Shown: one piece after another, positions 1 to 10,573 of the stretch
Layout of the letters: the number at the start of each line of letters is the position of its first letter
How positions within the stretch are numbered: the stretch's first letter is position 1
Notes under the pieces: model-generated
What the model was told of the DNA's origin: nothing
Databases searched by the model: none
The model's input: only the letters and a program-made list of their open reading frames with translations
Translations under genes and position numbers: made by a program
Assembly (NCBI RefSeq): GCF_035222485.1
Contig: NW_026946671.1
Coordinates: 1,116,001-1,180,000, forward strand
DNA from: Podospora pseudoanserina
Lineage: Eukaryota; Ascomycota; Sordariomycetes; Sordariales; Podosporaceae
Direction of reading: 5' to 3'
DNA: 64,000 nt

Positions 1-1192
1 GTTTGTCGCACAAGTCCGGATAGAGACAGAGCTGTGGGATCATGTGAGATTCTCGAGTTCGTCGAGGCTCTGAGCTGGGGTTGGTGACACCTCAGAGGTA
101 TCAGAGGAGACTGCGCAAAAAAAGATAGAAACCAAAAGCAAGACAAAAATCTGGTTCAGGGCTTTCGAGTTCAGCCGTCCATGCGCCCTGTGTGGCCCTG
201 TCGGCCGACGACGACGATGGAGCGGGCTGGGATGGTGAGATCATTCACGCTGTCCCATCCACTGCCAGGGGTCCAGCAGCTAAATCTGGACCATGGAGAC
301 CCACTACCAACGACACTGATTGGCCAATGGGCGCATTATGCTGCAGCAAAATCGCCATGTTTCAAGTAGAGAAGCGCTTTCACCAGACGATAAAATGCCC
401 TCCGCAAATAATTGCTTCGAATTGATTCAATCAAATATGAACATCTCCCGCCTCATCCCTCCGCTCACACCATCCAGGCACCCGGAACGAACCGTCATCT
501 ATCTCATCCTCCTCCTCCTCCTCCTCAGGGACAACAACCTGCTGACAACCAGCCCTCCCCCCAACTCAACTCAGGCACCAACCCACCCCCTCTCGGACCA
601 TCCCACCCGAAGGAACCGAGACTCACATATGTAATATGCATCCTCCACCCTTCCAAACCGTTGATCAAAAGCAAACTTTCTTCCATTCTTCCTTCCTTTG
701 CTTCCGTCCCTCTGCGGATCAGAAACAAAAGGTCATACAGATCGGCAAAAAAGAACATTTCTCCAAGTCTCCCCCGTAAACAAAAGCAATCAAATTCCAT
801 TCCCTTCCCCAGCTCCACATCCCATCATGCAGTCCCACCATCTCACAGCAGCAGCAGCATCACCATTTACCTTACCTTGCGTACGTGTACACTGTGCTAT
901 ATGTCTCGGACATCACCATGAGTCAAAGTCTCCTCCAGATCATAATTCTCCTACGTCCGCAATCATCATCATCATCTTGGTAGTAGTGATAGTAAAATAG
1001 TCCGGAATATTTCTCATCATCATGTATGTATCAATCTTGTAAGCATTTGATCAGCTTCGGACGAACAACCCCTTCCCCCCAACAACAACAACAGATAATA
1101 ACCCACATGCAGCCACCCGGCGCGCCACCGCGCCGTCCCCCGTTCCCGTTGATGTTGCCCCACAATACCTTCATATAAGATTTGAAAGAAAA

Positions 1193-1210
1193 CGGGTCTT
1201 ATAAGACCCG
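1193..1210. repeat. Perfect 18-nt palindrome
   Basis: The sequence CGGGTCTTATAAGACCCG is its own reverse complement over all 18 bases. It lies in intergenic DNA with no gene within 1 kb on the right. It could be a dimeric transcription-factor site or a chance palindrome; nothing around it resembles an intrinsic terminator. Confidence 0.9.
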
Positions 1211-1981
1211 CCATCTTCGAGGAAAGTGGCACAACCCTCACCCAGGCCCGTTTTCAAGACCGACCCCCCGACCTCCCGATTTCTTTCCTCTGCGCTCTGC
1301 TTACAGCCCCTGCCCGAGTCATATGCCCAAACAAAACAAGCAAATAAAACAACAAGTTCCCCATGGCGAAATGTGTGTCGTGCCGCTGGGGATACCGAGA
1401 CGCCCATGTACCCCAGAAAATCTCACTATATATAATCCCAATAAGACATGGCGGATCAGGAGTAGTAGGATGGTGATGATGATAAAGGGAGGCCTGATTC
1501 AAATAGTCATATTACACATTATATTCATGACCCCCCCTCACGTCTCTCTCCCTCTCCCTGACTGCTTGCAACCACCCAGGCAACCCAACCCATTCATCAT
1601 ATCTGCACGTACGTACACGCGAACGAACCCATCTCCCTGCTGTTGTCCTCCCATCGATCACAACAGCCAACCGTACCTACCTAACACGCAGGTACCAACC
1701 ATCCAATTCCTTTACCACAACAAAAACAAAGCGTCCCATCAACCGACGCCCCCCACCTCCCCCAAAACATGTATTTTTGTATAGCTTCCCTGCTATGATA
1801 CTCACAAAACCCACAACAACACATCACTGACACCCAGACGAAACAAAAAAAAGTATCAAAAACCACCCCAAAAAATACAACTTCAGTAACTACAAATTCC
1901 CCCAAACCCCTCTCCCTCAACCCCCTTTTGCCCAGCAAGAAAGGAGCCAAGAAAGAAGCCAGAGGAGTCTCCATTACTAAA

Positions 1982-2006
1982 CACCACCACCACCACCACC
2001 ACCACC
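1982..2006. repeat. (CAC)n microsatellite
   Basis: This is a run of about eight CAC units in the intergenic DNA 3' of SUR2. It is a simple repeat with no associated gene. Confidence 0.9.
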
Positions 2007-2234
2007 CCACAAGAAGAATCTTATTACAGGTTTGTTTGAAAGCAACAAAAAAAAACAAAAAAAAAACACCACAACCACCAAGCCCACTTGGTTATCCCAC
2101 CTCCCTTCCTACCCCCTTCCAAATTATCCTTTCCAAACCTACCACCCCTCCTCCTCCATTAAAAAAAAAGCACATAGGTAGCGTTATCCCTTCATTAACA
2201 GTCCCATATATCATATTTATCAGACCCAGTATCT

Positions 2235-3485
2235 TCACTTGGCCTTCACCTTCCCATTCACCGTCACACTCCCATTCCTTTCCTTCCCCGTCACCAACCT
2301 CTTCTTCTCATCCTTGGCCGCCGCGTTCGCCCTCGTCCTTTCATACTTGAGCTGCACATCCCCCTCCCACTTGGTCCCCAGCCACTTGTCCCAGATGGTG
2401 AAGAAGGGCTGGGAAAAGTTTGACTTGATGCCCCAGCTCTGGTGGTGAATGTCGTGGTAGGCGGCATTGTTGCTCGTGATGTGCTGCAGCGGGTCCCAAG
2501 GGAGCTTATACCCGCAGTGGTCGTCGACGGTCTTCATCATGCTCGTCACAAAGAACAGCATGCCCATCCTGTTGGTCATGAACGAGAGCTTGTACCCAAT
2601 GCCAGCTCCAAGCGTGTCCATGACGAAGCCTTCGACCGGGTGGTTGTAAAGCGCGCCGTAAGCGTAGGGAACGTAAAGGCGGTGGTGGCGGGCGTGCCAG
2701 TTTGCTACACGGCACCAGTCACGTTAGCTTTCCCTTACTCTCAAGTAACAAAATAGGGGAGGTGGAAACATACTATACATCCACTTATTCACATGCATAG
2801 CCCTATGCCAAAAATACTGCCACGTATCCATCACCGCAACCGCAACCCACATCTGAAACCCCGGCACAACAACCCAATACATCAACTTGGCCAGCACAAC
2901 CTCCCAGACCGCAAACGCCGGCACCGTCTCCATCACCACCTTCTTCCCCCCCTCCACAACCAGCTCCGTCGTCAGAAAAGGGTAATCCCCCCCCGCCAGC
3001 GCCCCCGCCAGCAGAGGGTACCCCCCCAAAGCAACCTTCTCGCTCAGCCCCCTCGCGTTCAACCCCACCAGTCCGAGCATGTTCGGCAGCGCCCTCTGCG
3101 CGATCCTGATCCGCCTCGCCCACACCGCCACGTCGTACCCCTCCGACCCCGTCATCTGCTTCGCCTCGGTCAGGTTCAAGAACGCGCCCGTCGCCACCTG
3201 GAGGATCTGCTCCAAGACAACATCCCGCGCGACCTCCCACCGAGAGGCGAGGTTGCGCTGCGAGATCTCCTCGGGCGTGTGCAGGCGGTACTGGGGGAAG
3301 AGGTCGTACGTGTCGATGAGGTGGAAGATGCCCGAGACGACCCAGTAGGCGACGTGGGGGAGGATGATGGAGAGCCAAAAGTCTGAGATGAAGGGTAAGA
3401 GGTCCGGGAGGGGTTTTAGCTCGTAGGATGGTAGGGGTGGGAGGGGAGGGTAGGAGGCGGTGGTTGTGTTTGAGGAGGAGGCCAT
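2235..3485 (-). CDS. SUR2: Sphinganine C4-hydroxylase (SUR2 type)
   Basis: Two exons (3485-2774 and 2704-2235) encode 393 aa; the 69-bp intron has a GTATGT donor, a GCTAAC branch point and a TAG acceptor. The protein belongs to the fatty-acid hydroxylase superfamily of di-iron ER membrane enzymes. The three histidine boxes are visible: HRAMH (227-231), HARHH (241-245) and HDIHH (321-325). The segment after box 2 (LYVPYAYGALYNHPVEG) is typical of SUR2. Hydrophobic segments occur around residues 30-55 and 200-225. Family role: adds the C4 hydroxyl of phytosphingosine to dihydrosphingosine or dihydroceramide. The chosen ATG sits just 3' of a tetranucleotide repeat in the leader and has an A at -3. 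The intron falls between the first two histidine boxes, so each exon alone lacks the active site. Confidence 0.9.
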
Positions 3486-3489
3486 GGTG

Positions 3490-3542
3490 AATTGATTGAT
3501 CGATCGATTGATTGATTGATTGATTGATGATGATGATGATGA
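3490..3542. repeat. (GATT)n/(GATG)n compound microsatellite in the SUR2 leader
   Basis: ATTG/GATC units followed by GAT repeats lie only a few bases upstream of the SUR2 start codon, so they are probably within its 5' UTR. Length changes here would alter leader length but not the protein. Confidence 0.85.
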
Positions 3543-5060
3543 TGGGCGGTGGTGGGTGCTGCCCGTTACGTTGGAAAAGATTTGAAGAGCAAGCGATGTG
3601 CTCAAACAGAGGAGGGTAAGGTAGGTAGGTAGCGCGCGCGGTGGTGAAAACGTTAGGTTGACCGCATCAATGGAGGGTTATAGTTAGTTTAGTTGGTTAG
3701 TTAGTTGAGGGGAGGGAAAAACCAAATAACAGAGTTTAACAAAAAGGGCAACAAACAAAACCATAAACAACGACGTTGACCGCCACTGTTTAAGTTCATT
3801 TGTTGTTTTTTTTGAGGAGGTAGGGGGAGAGAGAGAGAGGCGAAACTGCTGACTGGGCGGGAGAGAAAGAAAGTGGTTCGGTGTTTTTGAGGAAAAAAAC
3901 GGGCGGTTTGTAAGTGATCCCCGGGGTGGAATCCATCCGCGGGTCCCGATTGGTACCTTGGAATAAGAAGGCCTTGGCCCCCTGGAAATGCGCTACAAAA
4001 CACTTCAACACACCTAAACCCCTACAGAAGGTGACAAGGTGTGCTCCAATTTCCGTATCTAGACGCCGTCGGGTGACCGATGGGACGATGGTCTTTCCAC
4101 TTGGTGTTATCTGATCCGATGGTGACGACGGGAATCCCATGCGCCCGTTTGTCGGAGGGAGTTTTCTGCTTGATCGATCATCAATATCCATGGCTGGCTT
4201 ATGTTAGCAACGCGTTCGCGACCCCTATCTGCATGATGCGCTGTCATTGGTTAGTGGGAGGTCAGAGGCAGAACTGTCCGCCACCGCAGTTCTTGGCGGT
4301 GGTTCCGAAGATCAGTTCCAGAACTTTGACAACGGGGTTGTCCCAGGGTTTTCCTTTGGGACGTGAAACGGCCAGACAGTTTTTGAGTTTTATCTTGAGA
4401 TTGAGATTTTGACGTTGTTGACAGAAGAAGACAGAGAAGTAGATATGCAGGCAAAACAGAAATGGTTCCTGGAGGCTTCGGCAGTCAAATCGCCCAACGA
4501 GGCTGAACTTCAACCTATAGACATTTGTGACATTGTTGCATGTTGCCACTCACCTCTCACTTGAGTTTCGTACTGCACCACAAAACCACGTGAATGGCGT
4601 CCACCTCAACTCAACGGCGGTGCATGGCTTGCCCTCACAACTCACACAGCCTTCGACTTACACCTCTGAAAACTTATTCTTCAATATCCCCCCACTTATC
4701 ATCATCACACCACAACCAAATAACCCAGGTAAGTTGCCGCCTGTGCAAAGTATCAAAGTATTTCATCAAGTGAATCCAAAGTCTGTTGTTGAAAAAGGGT
4801 GGCCTAATGTGGGTCCATCTCGATTCCCTGAACCACTTAAAAAAAAAAAAGGTGCCCCGCTCGATCTTTTTCTACCCCTCCCCATTCAATTCTTTTGAAC
4901 CCGTCCCCCGCGCTGGCCTGCCTTGTTAACTACCACCCACCACCCCGCCCGCCGCCATCCATCAATTTTTTCCCCCCTTCCTGTGCCTTCCATTCCTTTG
5001 ACAACCCACCGCAGACCAGACCAGCCTCACAATCTCGTCACCCTCGCAAACACCGCCAAG
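3543..5060. promoter_or_regulatory. Divergent SUR2/TCTP intergenic region
   Basis: About 1.5 kb separates the divergent SUR2 and TCTP genes and must carry both promoters. The last 350 bases before TCTP are strongly CT-rich, as in promoters of highly expressed fungal genes. An A11 tract lies near 4840. I recognise no gene; short open frames here have no family resemblance. Confidence 0.5.
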
Positions 5061-6160
5061 ATGATTGTCTACTCTGTACGTTGCCCCCCAACCATCTCAT
5101 CTCACACCATCGCACAATTTTCCCCGGCGCAAAAATTCAACCCCGTTGTACCTCTGCAGCTGTGGGCGCATAGTGCCAGACCACACCACTTTATCTACCT
5201 GGAACATCAAACATCACCAGATAGATAGCTAACACCGACAACCCCCAAACAGGATGTGATCAAGACCTCCGGCGCCGACGAGCCCCTCGTTTTCGCCCCC
5301 AACGACGAGATTATCTCCGACGGTTACACCCTCATCCCCTGCAACGCCGACGAGATCGATGCCCTCGCCAAGAAGCCCGCCAAGACCGTCGGCGACGTCC
5401 TCGGTGTCGACGATGAGTGGGAGCGCCAGCCCGCCGACGTCAAGGCCAAGAAGGAGGCCGAGTCCATCCTCTACTTTGTCAGAGGCGAGCGCGTGACCGA
5501 GGCTGCCGCCAATGTCGGTATGTACCACCATTACCTCGCAATATCGTTCACCAACAACCACTGACCCTCTCCCCGCAGACACCGGTGCCAACGCCTCCGC
5601 CGAGGGTGGTGACGACGAGGGTGCCGAGGACACCGCCAAGGAGGTCATCAACGTCGTCTCCTCCGGCCTCCTCGAGTCCACCTCTTTCGACAAGAAGTCC
5701 TACATGGCCTACCTCAAGGGTGCGTTTCCCCTTCCCCCCATACCTTTCTCCCCTCAAAACTAACTGCCCCCGCAGGCTACCTCAAGTCCACCAAGCAGTA
5801 CATCCCCTGGGCCCAAAAGAACCGCGAGGAGAACGACTGGCAGTGGAAGGCCCTCTCCGCCGAGGAGCAGGAGGCCGAGAAGAAGAAGGTCGAGCAGCAG
5901 ATCGCCATCTTCGAGCCCAAGGCCATGGCCTTCGCCAAGTGGATTCAGGCCAACTTCAAGGACCTCGACTTTTACACCGGTGCCTCCATGAACCCCGATG
6001 GAATGTATGTTTACTCTCCCCTTCTTCTAACCTAACCTCTCCCCCGAAAGTGCAGAGCTGATGTCAAAACAACAGGGTCATCCTCTCCAACTACATGGAG
6101 GACGGTGTCTCCCCTTACTTCCTCTTCTGGAAGGCTGGCCTCAAGGGCCAAAAGTGCTAA
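5061..6160 (+). CDS. TMA19: TCTP/TMA19 family protein, enlarged (244 aa)
   Basis: Five exons (5061-5075, 5253-5517, 5579-5719, 5776-6004, 6076-6160) join in frame to 244 aa. Splice sites are GTACGT/CAG, GTATGT/CAG, GTGCGT/CAG and GTATGT/CAG. The family framework is clear: MIVYSDVI at the start, NDEIISDGYTL, GANASAEGGDDEG, the ETSFDKKSYM-like core STSFDKKSYMAYLKGY, and the C-terminal block from MNPDGM through YMEDGVSPYFLFWKAGL, ending KC. TCTP is a ribosome-associated, Mss4-like fold protein tied to translation and growth. Typical members have about 170 residues. This one carries extra sequence after residue 8, about 40 residues before the SAEGG loop, and an acidic/Lys-rich stretch (IPWAQKNREENDW...) in the helical hairpin. 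The C-ending codon use suggests high expression. The five-residue first exon is typical of highly expressed fungal genes. Confidence 0.85.
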
Positions 6161-6448
6161 ATGTTTTGACCAAAACATTTAGCATATAAAAATGAAAATA
6201 AAAGGGGGAAAGTTGTGAGGCCGGTTTGTGGGCTCATATGGCAAAAACACAGATCTTCTTCACACAATAAGGCAACAGGCAACAGGCAACATTTAGGTGT
6301 TCGCATCTTACATAGACTTGAGTGCTGTGATGAAAATCTGGAATTGTCGGGGTGTCTTCTACCAAAAATTAAGTTCTTGTACAATGCTAATGCGTGTGAT
6401 TATGATGCGGTTATCCTCCAGTATCCATGCACTTATTAAATGCTCCCA

Positions 6449-7791
6449 TCAGAAAGGTCTTGTCCCCAACGGAATAGGTGGTGGCGCATCACCGTCCTCC
6501 CCCGTATTATTCCTTCCCACCAAAAACTGCGGCTTCTTGGCCGGGGGAGGAGGCGGAGGGGGCTTCTTCTTGGCTGCTATCGCGGCCGAGAACATCGAGG
6601 TTGCTGCTCCCGAAACACCAGCCTTTTGTTCCGGCGCTGTAGCGGCACTATTATAACGCTCGAGACCACCCCTCACAGCCGACGACGCCGCGTTTTGGAC
6701 GGCAGCCTTTTGCTCCGGTGTGGCGGACTGGTATCTGTGGTAGCCCGTCTTGGCAGCGGATTGGAGGGCAGTTTTTTGCTCCGGGGCGGAGTTGTTGTAG
6801 CGGTTGAGGCCTGCTTTTGCCAAAGAGGTGTGGGGGGAGGATGATTGCGTGGTGCTGTTTTGGGGTTGTTGGGTAAGGGAGTTTGCGGCAGCGTTTCGGA
6901 GGGAGGCTTTTTGCTCGGGAGCGGAGGATCGGTAGTGGTTGAGACCAGCTTTTGCTAGACCGGTGTAGGGTGATGATGATGATGGGGAGGATGTCCGTGG
7001 CGGTTGTGGGGGAGGTGGTGGGTGGGAAGCGGTACCGATGCCAAGACCGGGGACATTCACACCCGCGGCGGCTAACCTCCCCATTGCTCCTTGATTCGGT
7101 TTTGGGACCGTCGGGTCGTTGTTGATGCTCGCGGCAGAAATCGACTTTGTCAGGTTATCCAGCGCGTTCGTCCCCCCTGCTGGTGACCGGGGTGGGAGAC
7201 GGGGCGGTAATGCTGGTGGTGGTGCTCGCGGGTTTTGTCCTACTCCCGGGGAGGAACGAGCTGGTGGCGGCGGCGGTCCTCCCAACCCCCCGGTGCTAGA
7301 AGTGGAAGACGGCCGCGACGGCACATCCCTTCTTGCCGGTGGGGGCGGGAGGTTAGCGGTCGACAAACCAGTAGTATTCAACGACCATGGCTTCGGTGGC
7401 TTCGGCCGTTCCCGTTCCTCCTCCTCTCCAGCTGCCTGTTGCTGTTCCTGCAACGATATCGAGCCGGTGTTTGTTCTTTTCGGGGGAGGGGCAAAGCTGG
7501 CAGGGTCTTGGAGAGACGAGAGCGGGCGGGGGGTGTGGTGCTCGTATTTGTTTTTCTGACCAGCAAGCTCAGGTTAATAGGGAGTGTCGAAAAAGGGGGA
7601 TATGATGAAGACACACATCGTCGCCGCGACCGACTAGAGATTTCTAGAAATCAAGAAAGATTAGCTGTCATCCGCCCAGAAGGAAAGCTTATCCTACATA
7701 AAGGAGATCGACGTACCACTGAGCCCTTGATCGAGGTCCCGGATTTCTCGGGGTGCCAGCCGTTTTTGAGCAAGTCTTTGTAGTCTGGCAT
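6449..7791 (-). CDS. Proline-rich Aim3-like adaptor protein with APEQK repeats
   Basis: Three exons (7791-7717, a 27-nt microexon 7643-7617, and 7555-6449) join in phase 0 to 402 aa. The assembled N-terminus reads MPDYKDLLKNGWHPEKSG, then SLVGRGDD, then RPLSSLQDPASFAPPPKR. The GWHPE and SL-DP-SF-PPP blocks resemble a fungal group that includes yeast Aim3, an actin-patch protein (family knowledge, moderate certainty). The rest is low complexity, with polyproline tracts suited to SH3 or profilin binding (PPPPPARSS, KKKPPPPPPPAKK), and four repeats of the form LAKAGLN-Y-SAPEQK-AL-NAA. No enzymatic domain or membrane segment is seen. It is convergent with TCTP, 288 bp away. The microexon is supported because it restores one frame between two conserved blocks. 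The start was chosen because the GWHPE block follows it directly. Confidence 0.75.
6600..6970 (-). repeat. Four degenerate protein-coding repeats in the Aim3-like gene
   Basis: Four copies of a roughly 25-35-residue unit are encoded in tandem. Their cores are GLNHYRSSAPEQKASL, GLNRYNNSAPEQKTAL, YHRYQSATPEQKAAV and LERYNSAATAPEQKAG, each followed by an Ala-rich tail. Copies are diverged in DNA but keep the Y-(x)n-APEQK-A core, which points to selection on the peptide motif. Confidence 0.85.
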
Positions 7792-8073
7792 GTTGAAGAT
7801 TGTATGCTTGCTGACCCGAAAGTTAACTCGTTGCGGATATCTCGAGGAACTAAAAGTGAAAAAGCCGAACAAAAATTAAGACAAACAGAGGATGATGTCC
7901 AAAAGGCGGGCGGACTGCCCAAAAGTGGAAATGAATTCCAGGGTCCGGTCCCACTCACATGCTGTCAAATAGTCAAATGCTTGGCACGGTGACGTAATCC
8001 CACTTTTCACAACTACCAATCTCAAGTAGTACGTTCAATCTCAAAACATAATATCACAGTCTGTCTCTACAGT

Positions 8074-10082
8074 CTACACCTCTCCTGCATCTGCAGAGCC
8101 CCCCCCACCCGGCCCCCACTCCCCTACACTCCCCTTCGCAATCTCCAGAGCATCATTCAACACATCCTCCCAGCTAATCCTCGTCGACGACCTCTTCACC
8201 CCCTCCTCCTCCCCCTCCTCCCACGCCTCCCCAGTACTAACATCATAAACAACCGTACTAGCCCTACTATCCATCCTCACCTTCTTCCTAGCCTCATCCC
8301 CCCCTCCCTTCACCTTCCCCGGCGGCGCGGGCAAAACGGTCATCAAAACAACCTCACTCCTCTTCCTCATCACCCCCCCCAGACCCTCCACATACGACCC
8401 CCCAGACCCCAAAGAACAAATGCTCTCCCTGAACCTATGTGCCCTCTTCCACATCTCCCTCTCCACCCTCGCCTCCTCCCTCTGCATCCTCCAAGCATAG
8501 CTCGCCGCCTCCCCCTGCACCTGCCTCACCTTGTCAGCCTCCAACTTCTCAAACAAGTCCCACTCATCTATCTGGCTCGGCCTCGGCACCTTCAACACCT
8601 CCCTCATCGCCCTCTGCCCATTCGCCACCCTCTCCAACCCCAGCTCGAGCTTGTACTCCCCCGTCCCCAGGTCCAGTTTATGTCTATAACTCGCCAGCTT
8701 CCAGATCCCATCAAACCGCACCCCCACCCCCGGCGCGATCCCGCTCCGGAGCAAATACCCCCTCAAAACCCTCACCTCCTTCCCCACCAGCGTAATCAGC
8801 TTGACATGCATCTCCTTCAACCCCCCCGTCCTCACGTACTTGCTTCTATTCCCATGCCCCCCAATATCTTCTTCTCGTCCGCTCAACAGCGGCAGCGTGT
8901 AAACGTTATACCTCCCCTGGCTGACCCTCTCCTCCTCCGTCCCCACCATCCCGTCCCTCCTCGCGCAGGCCATGCTCAACCACCAATCCCCCGCCTGGAA
9001 CGAGTCATCCCCCTCCAGCTGCCCCTCCCCTCCCGTGGTTTTTTGCTTCTTGTCATCATCATACTTGTCAACCTCCAATCTCGGCCGCCACTTCTCCTGC
9101 TCCTGCCGCGGCATCACCGGGGACGGGCTGTTTTCCCCAGAAGGACAGGGGTTGTCATCAGACCAGCAAACACCCTGCAACCCACCCTTTGTGAGAAGCT
9201 GTCTGGTTCGGGATTCGTCAATCCGAAAGTACCTCTCCTTGAACCTCCGCCTCCAGGCCCGCTGGAGCGAGTCGGCCAGGTCGATGCATTGAGACAGCGG
9301 CCAGTTGGGAGTGGTGGTCGGGGGGAGAAGGGATTTGCCAGTGAGCAAAATTTCCGACAAAAGTTTGTCCAAGTGGGCATGCTGTATGGTGTTGAACTCG
9401 ATTCGGTGGTCGTGCGAGGGGTGGTGGGGGGGTGTGGTTTCTGCCGTGAGGGCCCATTCGAGAAAGGAGATGAGCTGCTGGGTGGGTTCGGAGGGGTCGG
9501 GGAAGAGGAGGGAGTCGGGGAGGGAGGAGCGGATTGTGTCCGAGAGGGTCAGGAGCTCGGAGGGGGAGAAGGGGTCTGTTGTTGAGCCTGGTAGCGGGGG
9601 TTAGTATACATTGTGGTAGGTAGGAGGGGAAAAGAGGGAAACATACTGGAGCGGGTGTCAACACCACTACTTTGACCACCCTGTTTGTCAGACTTGGAAG
9701 TGTGTCTTGACTGCTGCAGGGAGAAACTCCCGTCTTCTTGTGCTACACGGCGTCTGTCGTGAGATGGGGGAGCGAGCTTGCCGTCATCATCATCGTCGGC
9801 GGCTGCTGCGCTCCTGAGAGGGTCGTTCCGCCAGAAGCTTCCTGTTCTGATAGCCAGTCCCGGCCTGCTGCTGTTGTTGACCGTGGTGTCGCTCGTGCTG
9901 GTGATACTGAGGCGCCTCCGCTGCGAGTCGGCCCATGTATCCTCGGCTTGGGAGAAGGAGATGGAGGAATGTCGGTGGTGGGGGTGAAAGACTTCGTGGA
10001 TTCTTTGGAGGACAGCCTTGGGGCCGTTGGGTTCTGGGGTGCCGCCGCCGCGGTGGCGGGAGAAGCGGAAGATGGAGGACAT
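8074..10082 (-). CDS. SRA-YDG domain protein
   Basis: Two exons (10082-9647 and 9587-8074) encode 649 aa; the 59-bp intron has GTATGT, TACTAAC and CAG signals. About residues 345-465 look like an SAD/SRA-YDG domain: GRYNVYTLPLLSG, then KLITLVGKEVRVLRGYLLRS, GIAPGVGVRFDGIWKLASY and a following beta strand. RFDG at 436-439 replaces the eponymous YDG. In other eukaryotes SRA domains flip out and bind modified cytosine at hemimethylated or hydroxymethylated DNA. No RING, SET or HNH partner domain is visible. The N-terminal 145 residues are Ser/Arg/Asp-rich with His runs. The C-terminus has an acidic stretch and a Gly-rich tail. A nuclear modified-DNA reader is inferred; the family assignment rests on motif recognition only. 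Confidence 0.7.
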
Positions 10083-10573
10083 GCTGCTGCTGCTGCTGAA
10101 GGAAAGATCTATGTAAGATACATGATACTATGGTCCATCTCGAGGATTGAGGGAGGAAAGGATAACGAGAGGAAGAAGGAGGTATATTGATTATCAAAGC
10201 TGTTTGTTCGCATGTCGGGACATCGAGTGAAAAAAAAACCACATGACATCAACCAAGGATGGTCCAGCGGCTGGTGGGAGGAGGTCCATCTCGACTACCT
10301 GAGTGAAAGTAAAAGAGTGAGGTATGACCGACTTGTTTATCCCGTCTCGGCCCCGAGCCCGATACCAGCGTGCTGGGTGGGAAAAGGGAAGGAACAAAGA
10401 CCAGGGCCCATATTCCCATATTCCCACGTGGTTTGGCCGTAATCGTGAGGCTTGTGAAGGAAGGTGCCGTGGAGGCATATTCAAGTCTGAGTGAAAACAA
10501 GGTGAGAGTGCTATGTGGCGCCTTTGATCGAGACGGATCAAGCCGGGCTCGCCGGACTGATAGGTATCTGTAC
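10083..10573. other. Spacer between two minus-strand genes
   Basis: This 491-bp gap holds the promoter and leader of the SRA-YDG gene and the 3' flank of the neurochondrin gene. I see no further gene, RNA or clear motif in it. Confidence 0.5.

Larger units (their letters stand above)
1..2234. other. Intergenic region, no supported gene
   Basis: This is a pyrimidine-rich stretch with many CT tracts. Its open frames are low-complexity Pro/Ser/Thr translations with no recognisable domain. It probably holds the 3' flank of SUR2 and the promoter or 3' flank of a gene outside the window. It contains an 18-nt palindrome (1193-1210) and a CAC microsatellite (about 1982-2006), listed separately. Confidence 0.6.

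Noticed and set aside
412-921. 169-codon open frame in the left intergenic region
   Set aside because: Pro/Ser/His-rich translation of a CT-rich tract, no ATG at the start and no recognisable domain.
8437-9585. 382-codon plus-strand open frame opposite the SRA-YDG gene
   Set aside because: Low-complexity Leu/Pro/His translation with no motif; the opposite strand has splice signals and a domain.
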